DNA from: Scenedesmus sp. ARA3
Taxonomy: Eukaryota; Chlorophyta; Chlorophyceae; Sphaeropleales; Scenedesmaceae
DNA length: 64,000 nucleotides
Assembly (NCBI GenBank): GCA_004335835.1
Contig: RWJK01001719.1
Coordinates: 124,001 to 188,000 of the forward strand
Direction of reading: 5' to 3'
The position numbers and the translations under genes were made by a program. The notes beneath the pieces are model-generated. The model made no database searches and was not told the DNA's origin. It saw only the letters and a program-made list of their open reading frames with translations. Positions 1 to 13,226 of the stretch are shown here, piece after piece. Every line of letters starts with the position of its first letter. Within the stretch, counting starts at the first letter, position 1.

Positions 1-3000
1 TAGACGTCCGGTGGCTGCCTTGAGTATATCTTTATCGTATATAACCGATGTATGCTGTACATCAAGATCGCATGTTCTTCTGTACCACCACGGGTGCAGT
101 CCATTCGCAAAACGCGGCCGGTACACGCCCAGCTGCTGATCTGGAGTCGGGAACTGACTTTGTTTTGTCGGATGGCTACATACATGATGTGGAAGCAGCC
201 TGCACGGCGACGATGCGCTGCTGGAGCTGCCACCACATGTGCCCAGCAACCAAGCAACCCTGGGCCTGACTCAGGGCCTGCGATTGAACTGCACGAGCAA
301 TTCCGCTGAGGGCATCTTGGACTCATATGGAAACACGCAACGCGCTGTCATACCTTGGTGGTGTGAGCTGGCCACAGGTGAGCACCATGGGCTTCAGGGC
401 AGAAACATTCCTGCTGCTGCTGTAGCCTACAGCTGCGGCAGCTACCAGCGATACAGAGAACAGCACTTGAAGTGCCAACAAACCAATGATCATATTGCAG
501 CTGTGGCACTCAATGTCCTTGTCTGATCGCCCCACCATGCAGTGGTAACGGCCTGTTGCCGGCAGTGCCGCTGTGGTGGCTGAACGCAGGCAGCAGCAGC
601 AGCAGCAGTTACTACAGCAGCAACAGCCAAAAAAGCAACATGCAGCTTGCAGCCTGTACAGTCGCTGGCCGCATGCTGTGCTCTCAAACGCCTGGCAGGT
701 GCCCTGCTGGTCTGCAGCAAACAGCAGCGGGACAGGTGGCTGTTCTAGCTGCCATGGCCTAGCTGTGACTGTGCTGCTGCTCCTTGCCTGCAGATGGTGA
801 TGATGCCGCTGCTTTAGCGGTGACCAGGGATGCCTTCACTTGTTGCGAGCAAATCACTTCATCAACTTCGGTGTGTTGCTGGGTAGGTATCACAATCAGC
901 ATTTAACAGTGTGCTATCTACTGTGTCAGCTGTGCATGCATGTGCTACGAAATGCTAAGCAACATGTGGCACAGCCATGGCTGAGTACACCTGACACGTC
1001 CCTGCTGCCCTTGTCAGTCGGACACTGCAGCAACACGCCTTGCCGCCACGTTTCACCAACATGTTGCTGCCACTGCTGCCACATATTCTGGCTTTGTTGC
1101 AGGTTGCTGCAGGTTCCATTGTTGGTTGGCAATTGAGGAAGTGCAGCAACGGTGCGGCAGCTCCGGCAAAGGAGGTGGCTTTCAGAGATCATGACAGCGC
1201 AGGGCCCAAGCCATCCGGCAAGAAGACCAGAACAACGGCGATGCAGCAGCAGCGTGGAAAGTGTATGCATGGGAGGCGACAAGTCAAAGACAGACTAGGC
1301 ACAACAGGCGGATTGTGTAATGTCATGGCAGCCTGTGCTGCATAATTAGTACTCATATTGATGTTTGCGCACTCTTCCCGTTGTATGTTGCTGTCATGCA
1401 GCAATTCCGGTTCAGTGCCGGTGGTGGCTGTGCCGCCAGCATACATGTTGCTTGGCATACTGCACCAGTGTAACACATTCACCAACCATGAATTGTGCGC
1501 AGATGCAAGCTGTGACACACAGTACTGCCAGAAATGGCCAGGGGCCACAGCAGCGGTATACGTCCGATCTGTTTCCGGTATGCAATACCGTGGGGTCTGC
1601 CCCGGTATACAACACCGGACTCCATACCGCACGGTATGCAACCGGTATGCGCATACCGGCTGCATACCCCCCGGTATGCAATACCCCTATCATTCTTCAT
1701 ACTATACCGGGTGATACCGTGGGACCTGTACCGGTATGAATAGCCGGTATCAATACCGGCGCCAGAAATTGAGACGTAGTGCTGATGTGTTGTGTACACG
1801 TGCTTTGCTTCGGCAGCTTTCAGTGATGAAACAGCACTGCTCTGAGCATTGCCTGAGCCACTTGGGCAGTGACGGTCAGACGCATCCAGCTGCCGGCCTG
1901 GGGCCCCTCACTGGTGAACGCAGTAACAGTAACAGTCTCTGATACAGAGCAAATGGCATGAAGCATCACTGCTTGCTGCTGCAGTCCACATAGTTTCCAC
2001 ACAACGCCATTTGCTTGCCGTGGGCAAGCAACACCGACCACCGCGCCAACCAATTGCACAATGTGTCAACGCTTTGTTAGATGAGGTTGCAAGTAACACC
2101 AGGTGCCAATTGGCATGCATGCCCTTGGTCTCATCAGAAAATGATGCCTGATGTGGCATTTGCAATGACCCGTACAGGTCAAACCTGTTATACCGCCAGC
2201 AAGATACAGCATACCGATGTCTGGAAACTGCGCGCACCGCGCAACGTGCAGCGGCTATGCCTTTCTGTGCCTCACTGAACCTCCCCCGGCCGCTGCCGCT
2301 GCTGCTGGCTGCCCATCTGCCTGCTTGCTGGCTGCTGCTGCCGTCTCATCCGGAGGCACGAGCCGGCATACCCCCTGCAAGACAAACACATGCAGCACTG
2401 AGTGCAAGCAGTGTCACACTCGAGGGACATCAGCAGCATTGAGAGGCTGCTGCTAAGCTGTTGATGAGCGGCAGCCCAGTGCGTGGTGGTGGTTGAGATA
2501 TGATACATGGGGCAAAGCCCATGCAGCTGACCGCATGTTGGGTAGTTGGCCTGTGTGCCTGCCTTCTGCTGGTGGACTTGCAGGCGCTCAATGTGCATCT
2601 AGGCAACCGGAAAGCACATGCTTGACTGCAGGCTAGGCATTGCATCCTGCAAACCCACTGCTGGGTGGTGCAAATAAACTGGCAACTGCGTGTGCTCCGT
2701 CCACCTGCTTTGCCTTGTTGCACACCACCTGTGCCACATGAGCAGCTCTGGAGCATGCTGCTGTTCACAGCTGTTCAGCCAGCAACATGCTTTGCAGATC
2801 AGGAGCTATCTGCAGGCAGCAGCCAACTCACCCCTTCGCATACGTAGCTGCCGTCTGTGCTGCTGCCTCCCTCTGCTGTTGCTGCTCCAGCTGCTGCGCC
2901 CCCTGTTGCTGGCTGTTTGGAACTGCGACAGAGGAAGAGGTGCAGCATAGGCGCGTGAAGCCAGCCCACAAGATTCAAACGACACATGCGCACTGTGAAG

Positions 3001-3850
3001 TGTTGCTGTCCAGCAGCATGCGGCAGTGTGGCATGTGAAGACAGCATGCCTTGCAGGATGTTCGCATCAGCATGCACGCCAATTACCACAACACACGCCA
3101 TGGCTGCTGCTGCTGCTGCTGCCATGGCAGCCCAAGTCACAGCCAGTGCGATAGCAGCACTCCAGCCGCAGCATCTGCAACCCCCTTGTGCATACCCCTG
3201 CTGATCATGCAGTTATTGTAGTTGACATGAACTAGGTCCATCTCTGCCCCCACACCTGCTGAAGACTTGCCGCCACCACGCAAGTGTCACCCACTCCCTT
3301 TTGAACCATTTGAGCCAGCCATAGCGATGTGCTATGCCCAACAAGAACGGCAGCAGCAGGTTCAAGGGGATGCACACAGGGCCGATGCAAATCTGCAGAG
3401 CATGGGGAGAGCGCAGAGGGGGCTGTCAATCAAACAGCCACTTCCCTGGCAGTTGCTGCGTGTATGAGGTTGTGCCTGCAACTGCAGCTACAGCTGCAGC
3501 CTTCCAGTAATCACTCACCACCGGCATGGCTCCTGCTTTACTATGACACCAGGCTTGGTCTGCAGCAGCAGAGATGGCACAGCAAAGTTTTGCCTGCAGC
3601 TGTTCTGCCTACTGTTTCCAAGTCTAGGGGCTTCCTGTCGCGTTCTGGAAGAAACTGTATCCAGGCAGAAGTCCGTAAATTGCAAGACGATGAAGAGCGG
3701 GGCCCTTGTGGAGTCCCTTGAAACTGTTGTGCTGTTCAGGTTTCTGCTGTCACTGCTTACGTGCCGTGGGCGGCCTTGATTTCGAACGCCTGTGCCAGTC
3801 TAGGAAACTGTAGCAGTTATGCACAACGTTTTCTGTCACTATTAGCAAGA
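1..3850. other. No supported gene
   Basis: Open frames here are short, overlap on both strands and show no family resemblance I can recognise. The stretch contains short CAG/CTG runs (for example 593-609) and the ATACCG/CGGTAT cluster listed separately. The promoter and 5' leader of the gene starting at 3851 must lie at the right end. Exons of an unknown gene cannot be excluded. Confidence 0.5.
1553..1763. repeat. Cluster of CGGTAT/ATACCG motifs in both orientations
   Basis: In about 210 bases I count eight CGGTAT and six ATACCG hexamers, many extended to CCGGTATGC or GCATACCGG, so that neighbouring copies form small palindromes such as CCGGTATGCAATACCG. Spacing is irregular, roughly 8-30 bases. 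No gene is supported around it. It could be a protein-binding array or a degraded satellite; the sequence does not decide. Confidence 0.75.
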
Positions 3851-4165
3851 ATGACGAGGCCCTCTCTATTTGGCGTCACATTCCTGCAGGTGGGAGCACG
3901 TGGAGTTTACTGCGCGTGTGCTCTGCATGCCGCAGCAAGCTGCAACCTACTCTCAATGTCCGCTTTGCATTAATGGCGGCGGCACGCTCAGCTGCACAGC
4001 TGCGCAGGAACAGCAGCAGCAGCAGGCAGGATGAAAGCCCTAGTTGGTCTGCTGCCTGTTTCTCCTGGCAAGCCTGCACCAGCTGCTGCCTTGCTAAAGC
4101 CAGCAACAGCCTTTGCTGTAAGTCTAAGCCTGGCCGAGTTTCTTGAGCTTTCACAACCAGTGGTG

Positions 4166-4226
<61 letters not shown>

Positions 4227-5184
4227 TCTTCTTGCGCTGCTGCTGTGTCCGCCATGCACCATCATCCATGCATGCACAGGTAGCATGCAGTTTTGTGGTC
4301 ATCTTCGTCACCACCAGCAGTCTGTTGGGACCTGCTGACCGCTGCTACTTGTCCAACAAGCCGCATGAGTTGGGGGCCTGCTATTTTGCAGTAACGGCTG
4401 GAGCAGTCAGCATCGGCACAGCAGTGCTTGCAGGATGCCTCTCGGTGAGTGCAGATGCGAGCACATTGCACATGAGTTGCATTGTAGCATCCTGGAGGCT
4501 GCACATTACTGCCAAGGTGCCACACCAGAGTTCTGCTACCTGAGTATGTAGTGGAAGTGGTTTATCACAGGGTGCCAGCTCCCCAGTACTACATGATGGT
4601 GCCATCATGGAAGCATGAGAGCTTGCAAAAGCAGGTGTGCACCTCATCGTGCATACCATTCCAACATGAAGCGTTTTTCTCCTTTCTTCTCTTCACGGCC
4701 CTGTTTGTCTGCTGTGTTCATGCAGTGCCTCTCCTGCGACTGCTGTGGGCTGGGGCCTGTCTGCAGCATCCTGCTGGCAGCCTTCAACTGCATCTGGTGG
4801 CTGGCCGCTGCTGCTGTGCTGACAGCAGCCACAGCAGTAGCAGATGCAGCAGGCATGCAGGCAGCGGGGCCCCGGCACGCCCTCATCGCAGCAGCATGGA
4901 CAGCAGCAGTGCTGGAGCTGGTGCACTCGATTCTGGCCTGCGTTGCTGTCGGCAACAACGTGTGCAACATCCTGTTATGTGTGCCAGCAGTGCAGGCAGA
5001 CGAGGAGTGCTGCGCAGGGTGTGAGGAGTGCTGCGGCGGCAGCTGCAGCTGCTGCTGCAGGCCCCACAGGAGGCGCCACTCCTTGCCGCATCACCAGCAA
5101 CCGCTGTTGCCAGGCACAGCTGTAGCAGCAGCAGCTACTGCTGCTGTGCTGAGCAAGCGTGCATGGTGGGGAGTGCTGCAACCT

Positions 5185-5218
<34 letters not shown>

Positions 5219-5894
5219 GGCCGGCAGGGGCCTGGCCGCATGCAGCAGCAGTTGCAGGACAGCCCCCAGGGGCAGCAGGATACATGGTGAGTGCAATTGC
5301 AACAAGTTGGACCTGTGTTGTAGCAAGCATAACAGCAGCAAGTACTGCAGGCCGCCTTCAGACGCCTTTTGTTGATTGCACCGATCCAGGCCCGCCAAGC
5401 TGCCATGCTTATCATCTGCACTGTGCAGCCTAGAATGTGCAGGCACAGTACAATGGCCGGTGCTCAGCGTCAAGGCTTGAAAGCCTGCCTCTCATCACGT
5501 GGGCCGCATAACACAACCTAAGCCGATGTAACTAAGCCACTATAGGGGCGGTATCAGAGGTTACCTGCCCTACCACATACTTTTGCGGCATATTCATTGT
5601 ACTGCAATGTCGGCGCGTGCCTGCCCCGCCCGCGCTGCCATGGCTGCGTGCCCGCAGCCGCCGCCGCCCACTGCAGGCCAGCCGTTTGTGTACATGGCAC
5701 CCAGCCAGCAGCCAGGGCTGACAGCTGGCGGCAGCGCAGTAGGCGTGCCTGTGGCAGCAGCAGCAGCAGCTCCAGGTCTGCCAGTCGGCAGCCACCAGGT
5801 GCAGGGCGGTGCAGGGCCCTATGCAGCTGCAGCCCCATCAGCGCCTGCACTGGCAGCTGGCCCCTATGCGCCGCCAGTCGTGCTGCAGCCTGGA

Positions 5895-5935
<41 letters not shown>

Positions 5936-5969
5936 CATGGATGCATATCCAAAGATAGCAAAGCAGTGA
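3851..5969 (+). CDS. MARVEL/CASP-like four-transmembrane protein, 4 exons
   Basis: Coding exons 3851-3889, 4280-4444, 4726-5286 and 5658-5969 join in phase 0 to 358 codons. The start ATG opens a 13-residue exon (MTRPSLFGVTFLQ) that joins naturally to the first helix. Hydrophobic segments lie at about residues 5-29, 45-68, 80-103 and 120-143, the four-helix layout of MARVEL/CASP-like proteins, which are plasma-membrane or vesicle proteins. After the last helix come a Cys-rich stretch (residues about 155-175), a poly-Gln run and a Pro/Ala/Gln-rich cytosolic tail. The first intron (390 bases) holds a long CTG run at 4170-4222. A TGTAA motif at 6233-6237 may be the poly(A) signal. The family call rests on topology and spacing, not on a catalytic motif; other tetraspan families are possible. 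The splice model itself is stronger. Confidence 0.72.
4170..4222 (+). repeat. CTG trinucleotide run inside intron 1 of the MARVEL-like gene
   Basis: Nearly pure (CTG)n tract about 53 bases long. Read as coding it would give poly-Leu, but the splice model places it inside an intron, 57 bases before the 3' splice site at 4279. Confidence 0.85.
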
Positions 5970-7311
5970 GCTGCGCGACATACTTGATGCAGCACAGGTG
6001 CCTAGCTCAGGCTTGATTGCAGTCAACGTACTGCTGGGGTGCAGCTGCTGCTTTGCATAGGCTGAATCTGTTTTGCACAGGATGCTGCTGCGGCTGGCTG
6101 CCATGAAAGGCCTGTTGTGCCGGGCACGCCGTGCGGCGCACATGCATATGTTAAGCTGCCAACAAAGGCATGTGGCATTGGTTGCATTGTCAACATCACT
6201 AAGCCGTTGGTGGCGCTGTTGTCTATTACGTCTGTAACCGCATTGAATGCCACTGTTTGAATGCTAGCAGACTATGCTGGCTGGCAGTGCCTGCTGTTCA
6301 AGATAGTCATCCTGCGCAGTCTACTTTGATGGCTACGGTTTGCTGCAGGGCTGCACGTGTTCCCTCAACATGTGGAAGTAAGACACTGCAACTTGTTACA
6401 GCAGGCTGTTCGGTTCAGATAAACAAAACCACATTGCGCTGCTTGACAGAATCATCATTACTGATGCAGCTGGCATACAGCAAGCCCAACAGAACCACCA
6501 CAGTGCGTGGAAGTCAAACTGTAATCATAGTGCGTACACACACATGGCACATGTTGCTGCGCCCTGCGTGCGTGAAAGCAGATTCGTACACGCTGCCGTG
6601 AACACTGCCTGCATTGATCTGCGACGATGACGCAGGCCAAAGAGGAAGGAGCGCGCACACCCCTGGAAAAATGTTATATGATGGTACAGCGTGCCGGCCT
6701 GCCAAAGTATGGCCTGCCCACACACGCACAGTAGCGGAATGCCTGCTGACAACCCAACCCAACCACACCTGCTGCACTGGAATGCCCTTGCAGCTGCGGT
6801 CAGCCCCCAAACTACACCATCAGCGCAGCCTCCCGCCACTGCCTGGCGCAGCGCAACAGCACAGCAGCTGCAGTTCCACCAGTCACGCAGAGCCCTGCAG
6901 GAACGCTTTCCTGCAAGGCCCTCGCGCTGGCAGCTGAGGTACGTGCACCTCACTGCAGCAGCAGCGCTGGACGCGCTGCGCATCAGGCCTCACATCTCGC
7001 CAGCTGCTGCGCCACTGAACCCCTCACAGGTGGCTCACGACGCCGCCACACAATGCGAACTGTTGCTGTTGGTACTGGTGCTAACTGCCCCACCACACGC
7101 TGCTGTTCACCAGCAGGTGTAGCAGCACACTTGACAGCACCGCCTGCACCCCACCCTGGCCTGCTAGCCCAGCAACCCAATCACCTGCTCGGCTGTTAGC
7201 CTGAACAACTGCAGAGTTCACTGCTGCTGCTGACAAACGCCGCCGCTAATGCTGCTGCTGCTTGTCTGCGCGCAGTGTGCCTGCTGCAGCTGCCCTTGCT
7301 GCTGAGGCTAC
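5970..7311. other. Intergenic, convergent gene ends; no supported gene
   Basis: This lies between the stop of the MARVEL-like gene and the stop of eIF1 on the other strand, so it should hold both 3' UTRs. An open frame at 6691-7122 (+) encodes a basic, Ala/Pro/Gln-rich peptide with a plausible splice donor (GTACGTG at about 6939) but no recognisable family; I do not call it a gene. Confidence 0.5.
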
Positions 7312-8075
7312 TTAGAAGCCGTGAATCTTGATCAGATCCTTCTTGACGAGGCCCTCCTGCGTCAGGAACTGCAGCACATTCTTGCGCTGGTCGCCCTGCA
7401 GCTGGATGACCTGCATGGACACACGACCAGTGGCAGCAGCACGTCAAACTATCAGATATATTTAAGTAAGACACAGATCGAAGAGATCACACACAAGGCA
7501 CTGAGGACGAAGGCGGGCACAGAAGAAACAGGCTGTTGCTTAGAAAACGCTGTGCATGGACCTGTCTGCGCACCTGGCCAAGCTCAGGGTCATCCACCAC
7601 GGTACCGTTGCAGCAAAACTCTGCAGGGGCAGCCACAGACGGAGCGGAAGGGTGAGCATCAGGCCGCAGCAAGAACGCAGCGGCAAAAGACAGCTGCTTG
7701 CGGACCGCCGCACCTTTCTTGAGGGCCTTCAGCACCTTCTTGTAGTCATAAGACTTCTTGAGGCCCTGCAAAAGCAAGCAAAGGGGTAAGGCATGAAGCA
7801 GCGAACCTGGTTCCAGCCAAGAAGCAAGCTCCGCCTACTGACCTGCACGGTCGTCAGGCTCTTTTTTCCGTTTCGCTGCTGTACCCTGATGTGAACATAG
7901 TCCACACCAGCTGTGGTCTCTTCCTGGTTCGCAGCGTCCGCGAAAGCGTCTGCAGCAGCAAGCTTACAGTCAGCAAACACGATCGAGGCCATGCCCGGCG
8001 CGCTCCACTTGCTTAAGCAGCTTAGTATTGCTCACCAAACCCGCCGGGGATGCCTGCCTCGAGAATATCGGTCAT
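7312..8075 (-). CDS. Translation initiation factor eIF1 (SUI1), 5 exons
   Basis: Coding exons on the minus strand: 8075-8036, 7949-7843, 7765-7714, 7620-7574 and 7410-7312, totalling 345 bases, 114 residues, the usual eIF1 length. eIF1 binds the 40S subunit near the P site and enforces start-codon selection. Family signatures are plain: YVHIRVQQRNGKKSLTTVQ in exon 2, GLKKSYDYKKVLKALKK in exon 3, EFCCNGTVVDDPELGQ in exon 4 and VIQLQGDQRKNVLQF with the terminal KIHGF in exon 5. The start was chosen because the 40-base first exon (MTDILEAGIPGGF) splices in phase to give the family's FDAFADA stretch. A second in-frame ATG at 7992 would instead fall in intron 1. The gene is compact with introns of 76-163 bases, and I saw no exon-end copies here, unlike its neighbour NAP1. 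Confidence 0.96.
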
Positions 8076-9546
8076 GAAAAAGGCTCTTGACTGGTCTGCT
8101 CTCAAAGAGGCAAGCTTGCGCTGATGAATAGTTTAAAGAGCTATAGAGTGGCAGCTACTATCAACAACTGGTGCAGTAGTCAGCGGTTGGGCTGGCTATG
8201 AGCACAGGGCGAACAGTGCAAAATGACTGTTGTGACACACTGCACCCTCAACCCCACCCCACCTCCTCCCAACTGCCTGCCTCATCTCCCGGTGTACCCT
8301 GTGCCTCTGCGGTGCCTGTGTCCGTCTAATCTTCACGATAAGCGATTATGTACGCATGTCCATCACAGCTCACACTACTGCGCAAAGACAGTGCATTGGA
8401 GGTGCCAGCAACGTGCTGTCGCTGACAGAGTCATGATCATATCCCCATGCATGGGGCAATGGTGTCGCTGTGCATGGATCAGCTAGACAGCAACAGGTGT
8501 GCCACATACCGTCTTTTGTTGATTGGTGATTAAGTGCGCCGTTTGACACCCCCGCTGATGCTGAGGAAGGGACTTCAAGAGGAGTCCTGCCTGTTCTGCA
8601 TGCGGCTCTCACTACAGTAGCTACGTGGTTGTACTGCGCATGCGCACATGTGAACTGCCTTATTTCTATATAAGCAGGCAACGCTTGCTAAAGCCTGCAC
8701 TTGTACAACGTTTGCCAGCCGTCAGGTAATTTCCTTTTTCACAGTCCCAGCTGCAGGCCTGCTGTTGTGTGCATCAACAAGCCCTACACAGGAATGGCAG
8801 CTGCAATACCTATACAATCACTGGCAGGCACAGCTAGCTTGCAGCCAGCGCGGGCTGTGCTGCATGCAAGCAATTGAATGCAGCCGATGTGCACCAACAA
8901 TCACATGTCTGGTGTTACACCTTATCAGCAAAATTGCAAACATGACACATGCCCGCGCAATGGCAACAGCGCGCTGCGACTGCCGATCCATGTTACAACG
9001 CAGCTAACGCAGCCTGGCAGTCACCATGCGAAGCACAACCCTTGACAGGCGCGGCAGCCAAACACAATGCAGCCAAGTGCACATGCATGCGGTCCTGACA
9101 AGACATGGACACTTGCTGCTGGCTGAGCTGCTGCCCTGTCTTCTCCTCACATCTGCCCCGCCGCTGATGATGCGATTCACGGCACATACCTGAGCGCACC
9201 AAGCAGCCATGGCCACAGTAGAGCATGGCTGCTATCCACTGTGATCCCAGCATGTTATTGAGTGACTCACATGGCTGAGCATTACTGCAAGAAGATGCAC
9301 ACCGAGGCCTGAAGACCTACCAACTGCATACAGCCAGGAGCGATTCCTACAGCGTGTACGGCAACCGCAAATAATACAGCACATACGTGTGCCTGGCAGC
9401 AGCTGCTGCATGCACAAAACCAACCAGCCCCAGTACACTGTGCACCGTAGTGATGCCAGTTGAGGTGAACTAAGGCTGCGCTGTTCAGAAGCCGCGCCTG
9501 CTGCTGCGGCTGCAATCGCCAGCACCGCAATCCATTCAGCAGAGCT
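8076..9546. other. Intergenic between eIF1 promoter and NAP1 3' end
   Basis: No supported gene. The left end should carry the eIF1 promoter (minus strand). The right end should carry the NAP1 3' UTR. A TATA-like TATATAAG on the plus strand at 8666-8673 has no convincing open frame after it. Confidence 0.5.
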
Positions 9547-10023
9547 CTACTGCTGCTTGCACTCCTGTGGCTGCTCGCCAGCTGCGCCGCCTGCACCTGC
9601 TGCTGCCTTGGGGCCGCGGCCGCCTGCAGGCACACAGTCCAAACCAAGCACATTCAATGTTTGTAGCACAACCAATTCTGCTGCCACGTCAGTGCAGCGG
9701 TGTAGACTAAACATGGCAGGTTGTGCCATGCCGGAAGTGCTGTGCCCAGACTGCCCTTGCTGACTTTTGGCTGTATCCAGTGTGTCAGAGACCTTCATGC
9801 CATCAGCGCGCACACGCACAACTGCCACACAGTCCAGCTCAGCCCCTCCCAGCCTCAGTAGCATGCCGCAACAATGCAAGGCACACCGCTACAATGACCG
9901 CACTCTCTGCATTGCCCTGTTGTCAGGCTGCGCTGTGCGCTGCGCGCTGTGCCGCTGCCCACTCACCGCGTGCCCTTGGGGGTGCCTCATCATCGTCATC
10001 GTCATCCTCGTCCTCATCCTGCA

Positions 10024-10072
<49 letters not shown>

Positions 10073-11056
10073 CACAATTCATTATGGTACCAAGCAGCAC
10101 ATCCAAATTTGGCAGTGCTGCCACAGCAAAGCACGCTGCCCGTTGTTGCTTTCAGCTGCTAGCGCATTGTGCATTCATACGCGGGCGGTGTGCACGCACG
10201 AGACGCAGTGCTGTCCTTCCATGCACGCCCGCCTGGCCTCACCTCATCATCGTCATCACCGAACATGCCGATGCCCTCATCCTCCAGCGCCTCACCAGTG
10301 AACCTGGCAGCAGCAGCAGCAGCAAAGGTTCAGCGGGTGATTTATAAACGTACCGCAGTTGACCTGAGCTGATCTGCTACCACGTAGCAGACACCACCAG
10401 ATCACGATCTTTCATCCCAAGATTCAGATTATGACCCCCCTGCCACAGGCTGCATACAGCTCCACACCAAGGTGCTTGCAGCGCCAACAACACCCTGCGC
10501 CACTGCTACCTAGCATCAGCCGTCCGGCCAGCCTCACCAGGCCACTGCGTGCGGTATGAGCTTGGTCTTGATGGTGTCTCCCGCGTCGTAGTCTGCCTCG
10601 ATCTCCTCGTGCAGCTGCTCCATCTCCTCGCCATCCATGTCGGCGTCGTCATCAGGCACCTGGCAGCACGCACAGCAGGCAGACAAGGCAGGCGGGCAGG
10701 CAGCGGTCAGTTCTCCACGCTATCTATGCCGGCATGGGGGACTGGCGCAAAGCAAGCAGGCATTACTGCCGCTGCGGTCATGAGTGAACATACGCTGCAA
10801 TAGATTGGCCTAAACACAGCCGGACACGGTACCAACAAATGCATCTCTCGCCTGGATCCTGGCGCACAACACCTGACACTCGGGTGCTGTGCCTGACACT
10901 GACAGCAACTGGAGATCACAATCCACTGTCCTGTGCCCACCACCCTCACCTGTGGTGGGCTGAAGAAGTTGAAGAAGCTGTCCACGGGTTCCAGCTTGGT
11001 CTGCGGCTTGGCATCAGGCCGTGCGCCCTTCTTCGGCTTCTTCTTCATCACCTGGA

Positions 11057-11089
<33 letters not shown>

Positions 11090-11411
11090 TTTGCAAAGGG
11101 AATGCAGCTGTAAGTTGGCAGCATGGCAACTGCAGCCAGTCTCTTCTGCACAGTCCACAAGCGTGCTGCTCATCGCCGTGCTTCTTGCATCCATCCTGTT
11201 CCTCAAACACCCTGTTGTTCAAACAAACGCATGCCCATACATATACATGCATGTCAACACACATCCGATGTGCAATTCAACACATGCTGCAACCCAGCAG
11301 GCCGCACCTTCACGGTGATGTTCTTTCCTGGCTTCCAGTCGATCTCCGTGCCCTCGCTGCGCTCCAGCACCGGCTCGTCATCGTCCAGCATGTGGTAGCT
11401 CTTGGTCAGCA

Positions 11412-11453
<42 letters not shown>

Positions 11454-13178
11454 GATAGTCAGACACCCGCCAGTGCTGGCCCGGGCACGCTCCTGGTTGC
11501 GCTGCTCAGCAGTGCTGGTTGCATGGCACGAGTGCACCTCCACGTTGCGCATACACTTGCCTGTGAAGCCTCATGTCTCCGCACACGTCTGCACACTATC
11601 AGCAGCGCACATGCACCTCGCACCACCAACACGGTGAAGTAGGGCCTTTCCTTGAAGGTGAAGGCCATATACATCTAATCAGCCACCACCCTGATCAGCC
11701 TGCCCGCAAGCAGTCAGCCAGCCAGCCGCCGCACTGTGCAATAGCTGGGGTGCTAACCGTGTTTTGTGGTGTTTTGTGGTGAAGTAGGGGTCATCCTTGA
11801 AGGTGAAGGCCAACGTCATGTCAGCCCTTCTCGACATCTCATCGGAGCCCATAGCCCAGCCAATGCCCCCAAACAGCCAGCCGGCCAAACAAAACTCACC
11901 GTGTTGGTGAAGTAGGGGTTCTCCTTGAAGGTGAAGGTCAGCATGAAGCCAGTCGTCTCCACCTCAGTCGCCTCGCCACCATCCTCGGCAGGCTGCTTGC
12001 TGGTGCCGCTCACACTCTCGCACGTGATGTCTGCACAGCACGGGAACATTGTTGTGAGCATGGCGTCACAGGCGGGAATGGGCAACCAGAGCGGTGTGTC
12101 CATGCAACAGCAGCAGAGAACCATCACGGGCAAGCGGGTGGCTGCTGGTGCTGCCAGCAGCTGGTTGTGTGAGTGTTGATGTGGCAATTTAGCTGCTGAC
12201 GCTGACCTCTTGCAAGCAGCCTTTGCTGATCTAGTGCGCATGCAGCACCCAATACACAAGTATGCTAATATCGCAGCATGTCTACGGCCTGGGCGACACA
12301 TAAGCGTCATGAACAGTCCTATGCTCAAGCTATGGCTTCCGCGGTTGCTGCTAGTGCTGCACGTGACACAATCATTCTGCCCTGCCCTGCCGTGCACTGT
12401 GCTGCAGCACACTGCACCGTGCCGCACCTGTGAGGTAGGTGAGTGCGTCTGCGTCCTTCTCGTTCTGCACCAGCTCAGCACGCGCCAGCACGGTGGCCCA
12501 GAACCCTGGAATGCCCTTCTCTGCAGCGGCAGCAGCAGCAGCAAGCAACAGCAGGAAAGTGTAAGACTTCTTGCCAGCCATTAAGCCGCAAACCTTTGGG
12601 CACGATCCCAAGTGAGGATGCATCACAGCCATGTGCACAGCCCAAAGGTGGAGGGACGCTCGAGAGCTACTCGCAGGAAAAGCCAAAGGGACCACGCGTG
12701 CTGCTGCCGTCGCCAGACATACTTGAATTGCAACCCAGTGCAATGCTCCTTGATGTGTGCTGCTGCCGCATCCTCCTGCCTGTGGCATCTAGCTGCAATC
12801 CTGTTTGCAGTGCTGCATGCATTGCAGCATGCGGAATGCAGTCCAGCGTGCATTGCCGCCTCACCTGGCTTGCCTGCTGCTGCTGTCTCGCCCTCAGGCA
12901 GCGCCACCTCCTTCTCGCCCTTCACGATGGCGGCACGGTCCGCATACAGCGGGGCTGCAAAAGATCAGGCAGACGGCAGGCAGGCAGCAGCATGTATGAA
13001 TGTGGTAGCGATGCCAGCGTGAGCATGTGTCTGATTGCCTGCATGTCACGCACATCTGGCACGCCTCTCCTGCACTATAATATGGAGCCCAGGTTACCTG
13101 TTCTCGGCCTGCTGCAGTGCTTGCTTTGCTACATTGCTGCTGTTCACTGCTGCTGCTGCAGTTCACTGTTGCTGCCGC

Positions 13179-13226
<48 letters not shown>

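Noticed and set aside
4975..5421. Cys- and Leu-rich open frames opposite the MARVEL-like gene
   Set aside because: Opposite strand of exon 3; composition comes from antisense CAG/CTG, with no independent splice or start support.
7993..8035. Start of eIF1 at the ATG 7992
   Set aside because: It would give MASIVFADCKLAAADAF, not family-like, whereas the 8075 start spliced in phase gives the conserved FDAFADA context; TACTAAG at 8027-8021 is too near the donor to be a branch site.
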